Shown here one piece after another: positions 12,461 to 24,212 of a DNA stretch of 64,000 nucleotides. The notes beneath the pieces were generated by a model. It saw only the letters and a list, made by a program, of their open reading frames with translations, did not search any database and was not told the DNA's origin. Within the stretch, counting starts at the first letter, position 1. Each line of letters begins with the position of its first letter. Position numbers and translations under genes: made by a program. Origin of the DNA: Scortum barcoo (taxonomy: Eukaryota; Chordata; Actinopteri; Centrarchiformes; Terapontidae); assembly GCA_023238725.1 (NCBI GenBank), contig CM041546.1:14236483-14300482 (forward strand), in the 5' to 3' direction.

Positions 12461-15400
12461 TCACATGTGCAGCTGACAGATGAAGAAGCTGTAGGCGTTG
12501 CAGGCAGCGGTGACCCAGTTCGCCTCAGGTGGGCTTCTGCTGCTGAGGAGCCCACAACCCTCCGGTGGTGGAACCTCGGCCCAGTAACTGCAAACACAAA
12601 GATATTGATAAGTACATTGTAAATCACAGAGAATAAATCTGGGTCTTTTCTGCAATATTTATATACTGAGGTGCCACTTTAGCTCATGACACTGTTTAAA
12701 ATGTGTAAATTCAGGTCTATGTTTTAGCACTGAGGTGTTTCCGATATTCTGCCCCTTATTGTTTATAAATGGAAGTAAAAAAAACGAAGGAACACTGTTC
12801 AACTGCAACTCCAACTTTAACCACACTGATTTAATAAAATTTACACATTTCCAAAAATGTCACCAAAAACGTAACATTATAAACTCTGTAAAGGTGGAAT
12901 TCATGTCTGAAATGTTGTATTGGGTTGCATAAAATTGTAAAGGTGTTCCTATTATAGTGGCCACTGAGTGTATATTTTTATTGAAAACTCGTTAAATACA
13001 TAAAGAGAAATATACCTCTTTTTGTCAACATAAATCTGACTGCTATTTATGTCTAATCCACCCTTATGGAACCTGATCTAAAGACATCATTTTCCAAGAG
13101 TCACCTCTCTCTCAGCACAGTGTTGTTGACCCAGGTCCATGCAGCTCCATTGTGTTTCAGCCCGATCCAGTATGACATCTTGCCCTTCTCGGTCAGAAAA
13201 TTCTAGAAGAGAGAGCACCACTAATATTTACAAAAATATACTACACAAGTTTTTCTACTTTATTAACTGAATGGATGTGCTTCAGGGTCAGGGAAGGAAG
13301 TGGCATCAGATCCACCTGAATTGTCGGGCTGCTGACAACAGCCAGAGATCCTCCTCTGGCACTGCAGTTCCTCTGGCTCTCAGCCCAGTTCAGCCTGAAT
13401 TTGGACAAGTAAAAACACGACCGGCCCAAAGTCAGCCACCCGTCAGCGCACTGTCGACAGCCGAGATCTGGAAGGAGAGAGGATCAGTACAGAAAATAGA
13501 AACAGAAAATCGATCAAGAAAAACAAAAGGTGGAGTGAAGTAAATAACGAATCAGAGTGACATTTAAATTAAGATTTCCTTCTTTTCTGTATCTTCAGTG
13601 AACTTTCTTCCTCATGGTTTTGGTTTTATTTACATTTTTGGCCCTATTTTGTCTAAATATGCATGTATTTTTGTGTGTGTATTTATGTGTTTGACTGTAA
13701 TCACAAATATATCACAAGTGCAGAGGAAACAATAAAGCTGATTAAACTGAATCTTGGCCTAGATTAAAAGAAATGTTCTCACTTCTCTAAAACCCAAGCA
13801 CATGAACCAACTTCCCCGAGAACCCATTTGAAAGACAAATGTGGGCGCCTTTAAAAGCAGAACTGTTGCTAAAACCTTTGAGAAAGTATCATTTGTTTTT
13901 CTTCGATCTTGGTGTTTCTCTGGCTTGCGCGAGGTTTCCTGCACTGCATTTTTAACAGCTGGCTCTCACACTCACTTTGGGGTTGAATGTTGAAGCTCTC
14001 CTGGCATTGCTGGACGATGCATTTTGGAACAACTGCGGGACTGTCTTGCCTCTCTCTTGGTTGCGCTGCCTGTGGGCAGGCGGTGGATCCAGTTTGAACT
14101 AGAAATCAGAGCAGAGTGGGAGGGGTTGTGAGGGAAAAGAATAGCCCCTGCAGGCTGCAACAGTGCAATGGGATATGCTTTGTATTCCTGTATCCTGTTT
14201 TCACAAGCAAAAATAGAGTCAAATCAATGTGATCCCGACATACTATCCACTTTTCTTTTATCTCTGAACTTTAGTAAAACATCTACAACCCTTTCATGGT
14301 TTGCTTTGGTGTTCCGAACATAATCCAGTGGTTTGTTTATACTGCGCTGATATAAATTCAGATCGATGGCTGCAGACACTCACGTTTCACACTGAGGATG
14401 ACGACAACAAGCAGCAGGACCAGGCAGATTATTGTGAGGAATATGCACCCGGCACGGTACAGACGTGCGTTTCCCTCGGTTTGGTTGCCTGAAGGGGAAG
14501 ACATGAGCCGGATGTTAGTGAGATATTTTAAGGAGCACAACACAAACCCCCACGCAGGCTGAAAACAACAGCTCTGGCCTACCTTTTTCCCCCTCGAGTT
14601 CCACAGATAATTTGGACCCAGGTGACAAGTTTGCTTTGGCCTCGTCTTTTTTAACCTCGCCATAACCGCGACAGAATTTGATATACATGGAGAGAAGCGT
14701 CCTGGAGGATTGTGCTGAAGCTTGTTTACCCCGTCCTGTTCTGTCTGCCTGCCCTGCTGACTCACGTCTGGCTGCAAGATTTCAGTTTTAAGATGCCCCC
14801 CCCCGCAGGCCTGGTTTCGTTGCCATAGCAACATGACGTTCACTGACTCCTAAATTATTAAGGGAGCACAGTGCTCGGCTTGTCCTTCATTTTCCAAAAC
14901 TTTAACAATATCTCTCCTTGTCTTTCCTATTAAGCATGAGAGAAGAGGACAGATGCCGTAGATCTGAGGACGCTGTGCTGCAAAACAACAGATAGTGTTT
15001 CTGTCCTTCAGATGAGTGTTTGTGTCAAAGATAGCTTGGAGACAAAACATATGGCCATCAGGGAAACAAATTTGAAACTTTAAATATGTGGTTAAAGGGC
15101 AGAACCTTGGGTAGCAATGCAGAATTAAGACAAAGCATCGCTCAAGACACTATGTCAGTCACTAAGTCAGTCTTGTCACCAGTTGAATATAAAAACCATT
15201 CATCACACTTAAAGAATGTAATCTTAATTCTTGTAAGCAATGGGGCAACAAATGTATCGCACCCAATTACAAAATTGATAATAAATAATAAATATGATGG
15301 TGCTTTAGTGCAATTTCTGGACTTTATTTTGCGTCATATTTTTTACACTCTTTGTATTCTGTTTACAAGAAAAACTTGAGATGTATATAGACATTATGTC

Positions 15401-17951
15401 TTGATGCTTTTTTTATACATATTCATTAATGCACACATCTGGGTGTATTTTCATGTTTGTTCAGCTTTGTTGTTCCTGTTTTCATCTGTATTTCTTTTCT
15501 ATCTTTCTTGTAAAGTGATTTTAGTGTGTGTTTGTGTGTGTGTGTGTGTGTGTAAAACAGTAAAATAAAAATTGGAGCCAGTTTCCTTGTACGCATTACA
15601 CATACTTCGCAAATAAAACTGACCAATAAATCACCCTTAGGATAAGAGTCTCGTTCAAATGGAACATTAACACGTACTGCTGTGCTATTTCATCATGTTC
15701 ATATCTAAACTGGTTAAGAGTTAATAAAACAGAAGATGCAAAGACTGTACAGGTTCAAGTGAACAGCGCATGAAGGACAGACTTGTGCTTGTCTTCCAAA
15801 AACATTTTTGAGAACATATTCCAGGTAGCTGCATTCAGAGTGTCATGTAATATTAAGTACTGTTATTGCTGCTGGTCATACACGATCAAGTTCATAGCCT
15901 AGATGTGTTTTATTTTAATCAGAAGCAGAAGAAAGCCCAAAGTTACGATCAACACAGCAGCACATACTCACGATAGGACGATGGGAACCAAGGTCGTTTT
16001 GGTGTGCAGAGCTGGAAACTTTGCTTATGAGCACTTTTTATCGCGACGCAGAGAGAATGAGAATGAAAGCTTTCCCTTTCCTGCAGTGCTATCTGTGTGT
16101 CTGGTTTAAGGAGTGAAGCAGAGAGTTCCGCTCTTTTGTGTTTTTGTGCTTGGTTTCTAAGAACCTATTAGTGGTTATTTATTAAACGTTACTGAGGAAG
16201 GAAATCAACCACGGTACTCAGTTTTGATTCAAGTATCGCAATGAGCCTTTAACTGAGGCGGTGAAATGGAATTCAGCAATGATTCATTTTTATTAGTTGC
16301 ACCTGTGCTTTTCCTTCTGTGAGGTAGAGTCAGGGTTAGAAAAATGTTTTCTGTGTAAAGGCCCTTTGTTATTTCCAGCCTCAACTCTGTTTAGAACTCA
16401 TAAATTACAGATTTATTCATATATATAGGTAAGAATTCAATTTCTAGATGAAGAATAACTTGTGTTTATCAATGATGAATAATTTAGAAATATATTTTTA
16501 CTCCCATGCTTACAAAAAAAGCATTAAACAAATGAATTAAACAAAATATTTAAGAACATAAATTAATCATCTTCAGTTGCCATCTTATATTCATCTGTTT
16601 GTGTAAATAAATTATGTTCATGCATACCATTATCATTAGATATATCTATCCATAAATATTTGGCATGTTTATTTGACTTTAACCACAGAAAGGATGAAGC
16701 TCTAAATATACTACACGCACAATGAATGTTTATGTGTTTATGATTTTTATGTTTTTTTATGTTTAAGACTGACACAAGAAAAGAATGATAGCTGTAATGA
16801 CTGAATGCGGAAGCGATTGACAGAAAATTAACTGCCAACAAATGTAATAAGTAAGTAATTGTCTGAGTCATTTTTTAGAAATAAGGCCAAATATTCATTG
16901 CTCTCAGCTTCTGAAATATGAATATTTGCAGGTTTTTGTTACATAGACCAAACAATTAATCAAAACATCGACTCAATATAATTGGACAGCAAAAGTAAAC
17001 ACTAGTCGCAGAAAGTTAATGAAGTTAATGAAGTTGATGAATGTTTTTGTGGTGATGGCGTCGGTGCTTTAAAGATGATTGGATTTTCTGTTTGCATGTA
17101 TGTGTTTGTTCCACCGAAACCTTTTATTACAGCTTTCTTTATGGTGGCTGGATCCTTTACAAAAAAAATGATATTAAAATCGAACAGCGAAACAATTCCG
17201 CATCCAAACGTGAGATAAGTAGTTAATGATCAACTAATCAAACAAAAAGACTCAAACAATAACTGAATGTTACAATGTCTCTTATGTTGCGGTTGACACA
17301 GACTTTTTCTTCAAGAATCAGTAATGTGGTTTAAAACTTACACAACTTTTCTTCTGCTTTCTTCTTTTTTTCTTTCTTTCTTTTTGACTGAATCACTTTT
17401 CTGGGAAATGCTCAAGTCAATAGTAAATATGCTGAAGCTGTAAAGTTTGCAATGTTGTGTTATATTTGTCATTTTGTCACAAGGACAGACTAAACAGCAT
17501 GTTCAGGGGCATCCTGAAACAAGCTGTCTTTGGGTGTTACAGCTGTGCATCAAAGAGAGGATGCAAACATCTCAAATAAAAGTGTACCTGCTTTTGTTTT
17601 AGCTGGAGCGCCACTATAAAAAGCTTCCGAGTAGACATCCTCAGCTGGACTTTGGAGCTCAGAGTAGTGGTCTGGTTCTGGACAGATTTTAATAAAGAAA
17701 TAAATGTCATTTATCAAATTTCATTCCAAATATTTAACTAAAATACAACAATACAAAATAAAATATTTTAATATTAGCTCATTTTTTATTCTACAATATA
17801 ACCATGTTTTCTCTCATTATTATCAAGTGTTACCTTTTTTAATTAGATTTCTCTTATCTTCAGTTTTAGTCTCAAGTGTCCGTTCACTTGCTGTTTCAGC
17901 TTCATCTTCTTTTCTCTCCCCCTCTGCAGTGGTGATCTCGTGCATTTCCAT
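12461..17951 (-). CDS. Type II C-type lectin receptor, NK-receptor-like
   Basis: Single-pass type II membrane protein of the NK-receptor (group V) lectin kind. Exons in transcript order: 17951-17834, 17677-17588, 14488-14384, 13467-13316, 13202-13105, 12587-12461; phases agree, 229 aa. The start ATG sits in GCCATGG. An acidic cytoplasmic tail (1-69) carries PDHYSELQ (Tyr44) and EDVYSEAFY (Tyr55, Tyr60). The transmembrane segment is about residues 83-104 (IFLTIICLVLLLVVVILSV). The lectin domain follows (about 107-229) with CRQCADGWLTLGRSCFYL, YWIGLKHNG, EGCGLL and NWVTAACNAYSFFIC. The EPN/QPD and WND calcium/sugar motifs are absent, so classical sugar binding is unlikely. Tyr44 is YxxL after acidic residues, like a hemITAM. 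Human neighbours of GABARAPL1, M6PR and PHC1 include such lectins (CLEC7A, OLR1, KLRG1). The exact ortholog is unknown. Confidence 0.88.
15524..15553. repeat. (TG)n microsatellite
   Basis: Nearly pure TG dinucleotide run inside the third-exon-side intron of the lectin gene. Confidence 0.9.
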
Positions 17952-18028
17952 GGCTCCTCTCTTCTGTTTCTCTAACTTTCGATTTAACCGGGAAGTCTTT
18001 CAGAGCTGGCTAATTAATTGACAAAGAA

Positions 18029-18038
18029 GTTACGTAAC
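18029..18038. promoter_or_regulatory. Palindromic bZIP site upstream of the lectin gene
   Basis: GTTACGTAAC is a perfect 10-base palindrome containing TTACGTAA, the consensus for NFIL3 (E4BP4) and PAR-bZIP factors, also bound by C/EBP. It lies about 80 bases upstream of the lectin start codon (17951). NFIL3 is a known regulator of NK and innate lymphoid cells. The match is seen directly; binding is inference. Confidence 0.4.
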
Positions 18039-18864
18039 ATTTGTCATGCACACATGAATGCAGATGATTGGCTGGTCAAAAATATTGTGTCAAATTGTCA
18101 ATTAAAAAAAAATATGGCACAAATATTCCCAGAACTAAAAATGTCCAGTTTGTGACTCATCTAAACGGGGAAGATAGAACACTTCCGCATTAAGATTTCT
18201 CCTCTGTCTCTGTCCTTCCTCTAAACTGCATATATACTCTGCATAAGTAGCTTTAGGAGGTGCCTGTGTGCATATGTTTTATCTCAGCATTAAACTGTGT
18301 GACGATTCAAGTTTTGATTCAGAGGGAAAAACTTTTATAGACTGACTGAATTTCTATTAATTCTTCATCGATCTTTGTCCAAAACCACAGGTGTGGCGGG
18401 TGGAGACACACAAACAAACACATGAGAAAGAATTAATCAGAAATGTATGTATTTTCATCTTTATTTTCCACAAAAGTTTGTGATATTAATTTACAAAAAA
18501 AAAAGGAAAGAAACACTATTTTCATTAAATACAGATGACTGAGAAAGATAACGAGAGCTCCCTCAACCTAATTTCAATAACTTCCTTTAGAGGTGCATTC
18601 TTTATTTCTTTACACCCTTCCTCTTTCTTCTTTCACCATCTAAGAACTCAAAACAACTTATAGTGTATTAAAATGCATCATGTTCCCCAAAAAATACTGA
18701 CAAAGGTAAACCCTACCTGCAACCCCTCTGCCTTGTGCGAAGACTTTCTTCCACCATGTACTGTAGTTACTTACAAAAACTAATATAGAGAATAATAGTG
18801 GTGTGAAGCATTACAACAGCCTTAACTCTTTATTCCTCAGGCACTCTCACTTTGTCTCCTCTCT

Positions 18865-18869
<5 letters not shown>

Positions 18870-18908
<39 letters not shown>
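18870..18908. repeat. (CT)n microsatellite
   Basis: Pure CT run just downstream of the GABARAP-like stop codon, hence within that gene's 3' UTR on the minus strand, read there as (AG)n. Confidence 0.95.
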
Positions 18909-18910
<2 letters not shown>

Positions 18911-18923
18911 CGTTTGTCCTGGC

Positions 18924-20117
18924 TCAGGCTCCGTACACGCTCTCATTACTGTAGGTCATGTAAAGAAACAGGTCCTCTTCATGGTGCTCCTGAAACACAA
19001 CAGAGCAGAGAGTGATGCATAATTCAGCATTTAAGCCAAAAAGAAGTACTATTTACCAGTCAGAAATGTATCTGTCAAAAAGCTTTTTAGGAAATTCATA
19101 TCCAAAAGATAACACTGAATGCAGGTTGGCTCATCAAAATACATACGAAACTACTAACTACTAACACACAACAAACAGCTGATTTTATGATTTTCAGAAT
19201 GACTAAGTGTCATCCATTTGGTCAGGGGTTTTTTTCTGTTTACATATTCAGGGGCTTACTGGCAGGCTATTTATGAGGAAGGTGATGCAACATTGCTGTC
19301 TAAGCAGATCTATCCAGCATAGTCTGGCAGACATGTTTGGTATTTTGTGTCAAGGGATAAGGGTGGGAAATGTGTAAGCTGAAACTGTGCATTTCTGTGC
19401 CCTGTGAACGGGCAAACATTAGCTTCAGAGGAGGACGGACGGTGTTCTGCAAACACTTGTAAATGTGTTTGTGGAACGTGTGTGTGGGTGTGTGTTGGAA
19501 GAGATCCTTGTGCGGATGTATGTGAGGAAGGGTGCAATTACCTCATAAACAGCAGAAAGAGGCGAGCTGGACGGGGGGAGGGAGTTGTTGACAAAGAAGA
19601 AGAGCGCCTCCTCCGGCCTCAAAGACACACGCTGACGGATCAGGAAGCACAACTGGCCCACTAAAAAAAACAAAAGGGAAGGACGGAAAGAGAGAGCGAG
19701 ATGGTCAGCAGGGCTCACACTCAGTTTCATTTCATAAAAAGAGTGATGAAAGTAACTATTAATTATAACTATTAACTATGACTATAAAATAACTATTATC
19801 AGGCTATATCAGAGAAAAGACAAAAAAGTTACAAACAATTATTTGAAACTACAAATGTGTCCATAGTTTGCTCTCCCATAGACCCTTTCTACAGCAGACA
19901 TTTTGATGTGTCATGGCAGAAAAAGCACAGGAGCACTAAACAACATAAACGATGGTTCAGTGTGAGTAGAGGCACAGTTATCAATCACAGTGACAATACC
20001 AGGATCTCCCTGCAAGCAGTCATTGTTTAATGTAATTAAATACACCCGTGCTTCTGCTATCACAGGTCAAAATATCTGCAGAAAAAAAGGTCTAAACATC
20101 AGAGCACAAAATTTGCC

Positions 20118-20200
<83 letters not shown>

Positions 20201-20951
20201 ACAAAGACACACATACCCACACACACACACACATAAATATATAGGCCAATATTGGTTTATTGTAAATATATAGATCTATGTGTATGTCACCCAATATGTA
20301 ACAAAAAACTGCACTGATTCTGAGGTCATTTAAAAAACTTTAAATTTATATCCAAATACCAATATCAGTATGGACCTGAAAAATAAATTGGCCAGGCTTT
20401 TATAAGGATCATTCACACTGTAGGTGATCAAGCTGTTCAAATCTTAGAGGGGGCCACTTTTTCTTCACGTTCTGAATGTTGTGGGAGGCAAACTGTTTCA
20501 TCCAGTGTGGACGTCTGTTAGATCTGACTCACTCGTGAGATTGCCAGAAGCGACACTTATCTAAAGAGGACAAAACTGGGTTTTCATCTGAGTTTTTGCA
20601 CGTGTTTATATGTTTCACCTGTTAAATCTGAGGGCACTAAGTATTTCTTCTTGTCCAGTTCAGGAGCTCGTGACCTCGGGGCCCTCTCCACAATGATCTG
20701 GTTAAAAAAGACTCAACATTAATCGGTAATCACTAACAGAAAGAGAATGAACACAAATATTTTACCATACTTAACAGTGAAGAGCAGTTTAAGAAATCAT
20801 CAACGTGACTAGCAGTAAATATAACACAATATAAAAAAAATCTGCCATTAGTCATACTGACCGGTATCTTGTCAGGATGTTTGGCCCGAACTCTCTCTCC
20901 CTCCGCCCTCCTCACCTCAAGTGGCACTGAGCGCTGGTACTGACTGCCCAT
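18924..20951 (-). CDS. GABARAP-like Atg8-family ubiquitin-like protein
   Basis: Small ubiquitin-like protein conjugated to phosphatidylethanolamine in autophagy. Four coding exons: 20951-20862, 20697-20619, 19660-19542, 18989-18924; phases agree, 117 aa, exactly the usual GABARAP length. Conserved blocks are LDKKKYLVPSDLTVGQL (docking-site core), FLIRQRVSLRPEEALFFFVN and EEHHEEDLFLYMTYSNESVYG. It ends GA, so ATG4 would remove one residue to expose Gly116. The N-terminus (MGSQYQRSVPLEVRRAEGER) is unusual for the family, which normally begins MKF/MKW followed by a YKE-type segment, and the core has several substitutions. The ATG directly follows the acceptor AG at 20952, so the upstream exon is entirely UTR. 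In human, GABARAPL1 lies inside the lectin cluster, so this may be its fish counterpart; it could instead be a fish-specific divergent paralog. Confidence 0.92.
20117..20234. repeat. Compound (AT)n-(GT)n-(AC)n microsatellite
   Basis: About 34 bases of AT repeat are followed by about 46 bases of GT repeat and then, after a short spacer, an AC run. It lies in the intron between the second and third coding exons of the GABARAP-like gene. Confidence 0.95.
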
Positions 20952-21283
20952 CTGAAAACAACACAGAGAAACATGAAGTCCCTCACAATAGCATTATTTA
21001 CCAAGAAGACAAAGGAGAAAGAGCACTGGCTGACTTCACCAACCAGTGCATTCAGTCAACAAGTGATAGTGACCGCATAAAGAGCACATCATTGTTTAAT
21101 GCAAGATGAGACCCAGCCATCTTTTAATCAAGTGTTTTGCAAAGGGCATGTTATGGATGGTATGACAATATACATTTGTCAACTGTAAGAGATTTTGCAT
21201 CATGGTTTACACCACAATAGCTATCACTATATATCTGGTGGTATTCAGCCATTGTGGGCAGGGCTGCTAAGACTGCTATGTTG

Positions 21284-21650
21284 CTAGAGCTGCAACAATC
21301 TGTCGATAAATTGATTAGTTGTCAACTATTAACTTAATCATTTAATCGTTTTGAGTCATGTTTTCAGAAAAGTGTTCAAATTCTGTAATTTCAGCTTCTA
21401 AGATGTCATTTTTTCTGGCTTCTCTATCCTACTATGACAGTAAACTATCTTTGGGTTGTGGACAAAACATTTGAGGATGTCGCTCTGGGAAATTTACAGG
21501 ATTGCGGCATCAATTTAACAAAGTTCTGATGTTTTTAACTACTATGTCTTAAAATGTCTTATGGGATTAATCAAGGATCAAAATGATTGGCATGTGTTTC
21601 TTTTGTTGATTGACTCAACTGATTGACTAAATTGCAAGTTTCAGTTCTAG
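21284..21650. mobile_element. MITE-like element, family B copy 1
   Basis: Begins CTAGAGCTGCAACAAT and ends GTTTCAGTTCTAG, an imperfect inverted pair. The internal text (blocks such as AATTTCAGCTTCTAAGATG and TTTGGGTTGTGGACAAAACA) reappears in the next copy. Terminal CAG(A/G)GCTGAAAC-type ends suggest a non-autonomous hAT-like element; this is inference. Confidence 0.65.
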
Positions 21651-21721
21651 TAGCAAATCAGTGAGCAAGACTGTGTTGTGGCATTTTAGCATCAATGCAG
21701 TGAAATATTTTTAATTCAGTT

Positions 21722-22047
21722 CAGAGCTGAAACAATTAATCAATTCATTGTTTAAAGTTATTCAGGTAGTTGATACAGGTTCAGTCATTTTTAAAGCAAA
21801 ATTGGTTGGAAAAATGTTATTCCAGCTTCTTGAAATGGAAGATTTGCTGCTTTACTATGTGACATATCAATGTGAATAGAATATCTTTGGGATTTGGGAT
21901 TTGGATTTATGGTCCACAACACAAGACATTTGAAGATGTGGTGGCAATTTTTGAACTACAAAAATATGTTTACACATCATAGACTGAACTATTAATGTGA
22001 AAATAATCATCTTATATATAGTGAAAATAATATTTGTTTCAGCCCTA
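21722..22047. mobile_element. MITE-like element, family B copy 2
   Basis: Starts CAGAGCTGAAACAATTAAT and ends with TTTGTTTCAGCCCTAA, whose complement is TTAGGGCTGAAACAAA, giving clear terminal inverted repeats. Internal blocks (CAGCTTCTTGAAATGG, ATTTGAAGATGTGGTGG) match copy 1 with drift. It sits about 70 bases after copy 1 in the 5' intron of the GABARAP-like gene. Confidence 0.7.
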
Positions 22048-22679
22048 ATTTATTTTATATGACTGACCCAAAACAATGTATTTTACCCAAAACAATGTAT
22101 TTTATATGACTGACCCAAAACACAGTAAAATATGTTTATATTATCAATGAACAAATAAAATAAAATTTTACATGCAGTAAAAAAGTAGCAATATGATATA
22201 AAATATATAATGTCAGAAATTGGATTTTCAGGATAACCTCAGTTTATACTCTTTATATCATAAACTCTAAAATCTGCCTGTGTTCATTGTTTACAGCTGT
22301 GGGTAGAGTAAACAGTGAAGACACATGAAAACACTCATCGTACTTCTCGTTGTTTTGTTTACTTTCTTTCACAGCAGAGCTTGTTGTGGTCGAGATGACT
22401 CCAGTTTGTGGGTTCAATGTTTGGGTCATCGCGAAATGAGGCCACGTCACGTTTTCACAACTGGTCAGCTAACTTACCTCCCTGCTCAGACTAACATGGA
22501 GAAAATAACCAAACCAGCTCCGACGAATAACTGGAATTAACTAATCGGGTGTCCACCAAGGTATCATACGACTACACTACAACATAAAAAGCGTCGTTTT
22601 GGTCGAGTGCATCCGAAATCAGCTGTTCGTGTTGCTAGTTAACAACGACTGAGCTAACAACGGAGCAACAACACATTAC

Positions 22680-23110
22680 TGTTCACATACCTTCAAAAAA
22701 CACAAAAACACGTTTTTCTCCAAAAAGAATAAATGCAGATTAGGCTCCTCTCGTCCCCTGTGGCGTTAAGTTTCTCAAAGGCAAACCCGCGGTGAGACTT
22801 ATCAGCTCAAAACACTGTTTTAATGTGCTAAGATGCAAAATGTCGACTGGCCGTCCTGCAGAACGAAAACAACAACAAATACAGCAGCGCCCATCCACTG
22901 CATCTGTATCCAATCAGAGACGAGTGTGTAGATTGACAGCAAAATGTGTCCATTCAGAGAGAATCAAGGGCGGGACTAAGCGCGTTCATTGGTTGAGAAG
23001 TTCTGTCCATCTACACTTGCTGTCGCCCCGTTTCCTCTGAGTGACGGCACTACTAACCAATAGTAGGACTCCAAAACGGGGCCACGCCGACGTGGGGTCA
23101 CGCCTCAACC
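22680..23110 (-). promoter_or_regulatory. Promoter and first exon of the GABARAP-like gene
   Basis: A GC-richer stretch holds several CCAAT boxes in either orientation (CCAATCAG near 22909, ATTGGT near 22985, ACCAATAG near 23055) and GGGCGGGA near 22968. Read on the minus strand, TTTTTTGAAG/GTATGTGAAC at 22691/22690 is a good splice donor for a non-coding first exon whose intron would end at the AG just before the start ATG (20951). A CACGTG E-box lies at 23189-23194. The TSS is not determined. Confidence 0.5.
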
Positions 23111-23329
23111 AGGCTACGTGCCTTGCGTGAGGCCTTTTTTTCATTTTCTCTGCTCTGTTCTTTCTGTACTGTAAACAGCTCCTGTGGACACGTGCCAGCA
23201 ATTACACCCAACTAATAGTGCAGACCATAAAATGTATATAAAGACATTTAACACACCTTTACAAGAAGACATCTTATATACAGTTTGGTGCTGGTGATGT
23301 TGAATTTGTCACAGTTATATCTATGAATG

Positions 23330-23520
23330 CACTGATGTACTTGTACTTTACTTGAGTTTTTCCATTCTCTCCTATTTCATGCTTCTGTACAACTTAATTT
23401 CAGAGGCAAATAGTGTACTTTAACATACTTTATGTACATTAATGTAATGTAGTAATGTACTCTCATGTACCCTCTCGTGTACTAACTCTAGTTAGTCATT
23501 ACTTGACTTGTAGATTTAGA
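23330..23520. repeat. Dispersed fish repeat, family A
   Basis: Contains GTACTTGTACTTTACTTGAG, then CTTCTGTACAACTTAATTTC and AATAGTGTACTTTAACATAC. This text is typical of an abundant teleost interspersed repeat and matches other copies in the window. Confidence 0.65.
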
Positions 23521-23650
23521 TTTAAAAATACAAAACATAATCAACAAATAAATTATGATGTAATCGTAGATTAAGACAAAATTGTATTCCTGGTGATCCC
23601 TGGGAAGAAAATTCACAGATTACCCAGCAGGTCAAGCAGATGAAGCTAGA

Positions 23651-23917
23651 AAGAACTGCAACAATTGGATGATTAATTGTTTCACAGAAAACTTATTGGC
23701 AATGTTTTACTTAATCTATTTTTTCAAGCGAAAAATTCAAGAATATGATTGTTCCGAGTTCTCCACTGAGCACTGATAATACATTGAATATCTTGGAGTT
23801 TTGAGTTAGGGTGAGGGTTATTGGTCGGACAAACCAAGACATTTGTTGAGGTTTCCTAATGTTTTATACAGCATACGATTAATCAGTTTATTGAAATAAT
23901 AATCAGATGCAGCCCTA
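23651..23917. mobile_element. MITE-like element, family B copy 3
   Basis: Starts AGAACTGCAACAATTGGATG and ends AATCAGATGCAGCCCTAC, an inverted pair like the copies at 21284 and 21722. The internal block ACAAACCAAGACATTTG corresponds to the segment in copy 2. It lies between the GABARAP-like promoter and the 3' end of the RhoGEF gene. Confidence 0.65.
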
Positions 23918-23989
23918 CAGTTCTAATTAATTCCATCTTATCAGCTGCAGCATTAAACACATTAATGAATCCATAATTATCGTCCAATA

Positions 23990-24150
23990 AAATGATATCC
24001 ATTGTTCTGAAACATGCAATCTGCATAATGGGTACTTCCACATTTAGATGCCAATACTTTTGTACTTTTAAATATAACACAATTTTTTCTCTGTGGTAAA
24101 GCTGCTTTCACTTAGATACAAGATCTGAGCACTTCTCCCACCTCTGTATA
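23990..24150. repeat. Dispersed fish repeat, family A (reverse copy)
   Basis: Read on the minus strand it begins at GAGGTGGGAGAAGTGCTCAG and continues with the spaced AAGTA/ACTTTTA blocks of family A. It lies just downstream of the RhoGEF's likely polyadenylation site. Confidence 0.5.
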
Positions 24151-24206
24151 AATGACGAAAATGAAATGATGATTAAATCTCAATAAGGCAGGTTCAGTTC
24201 AAGGGA

Positions 24207-24212
24207 TTTTAT
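24207..24212 (-). terminator. Candidate polyadenylation signal of the RhoGEF gene
   Basis: TTTATT on the plus strand reads AATAAA on the minus strand, about 580 bases downstream of the RhoGEF stop codon at 24793. Other A-rich hexamers exist nearby, so the site used is uncertain. Confidence 0.35.

Noticed and set aside
20067..20294. Frames made of Tyr/Ile/Cys/Val and Thr/His repeats
   Set aside because: Translation of the compound AT/GT/AC microsatellite.
22325..22540. Plus-strand frame starting MKTLIVLLVVLFTFFHSRAC, looking like a secreted peptide
   Set aside because: Signal-like start only; no family, no splice context, and it lies in the 5' intron of the GABARAP-like gene close to MITE copies.
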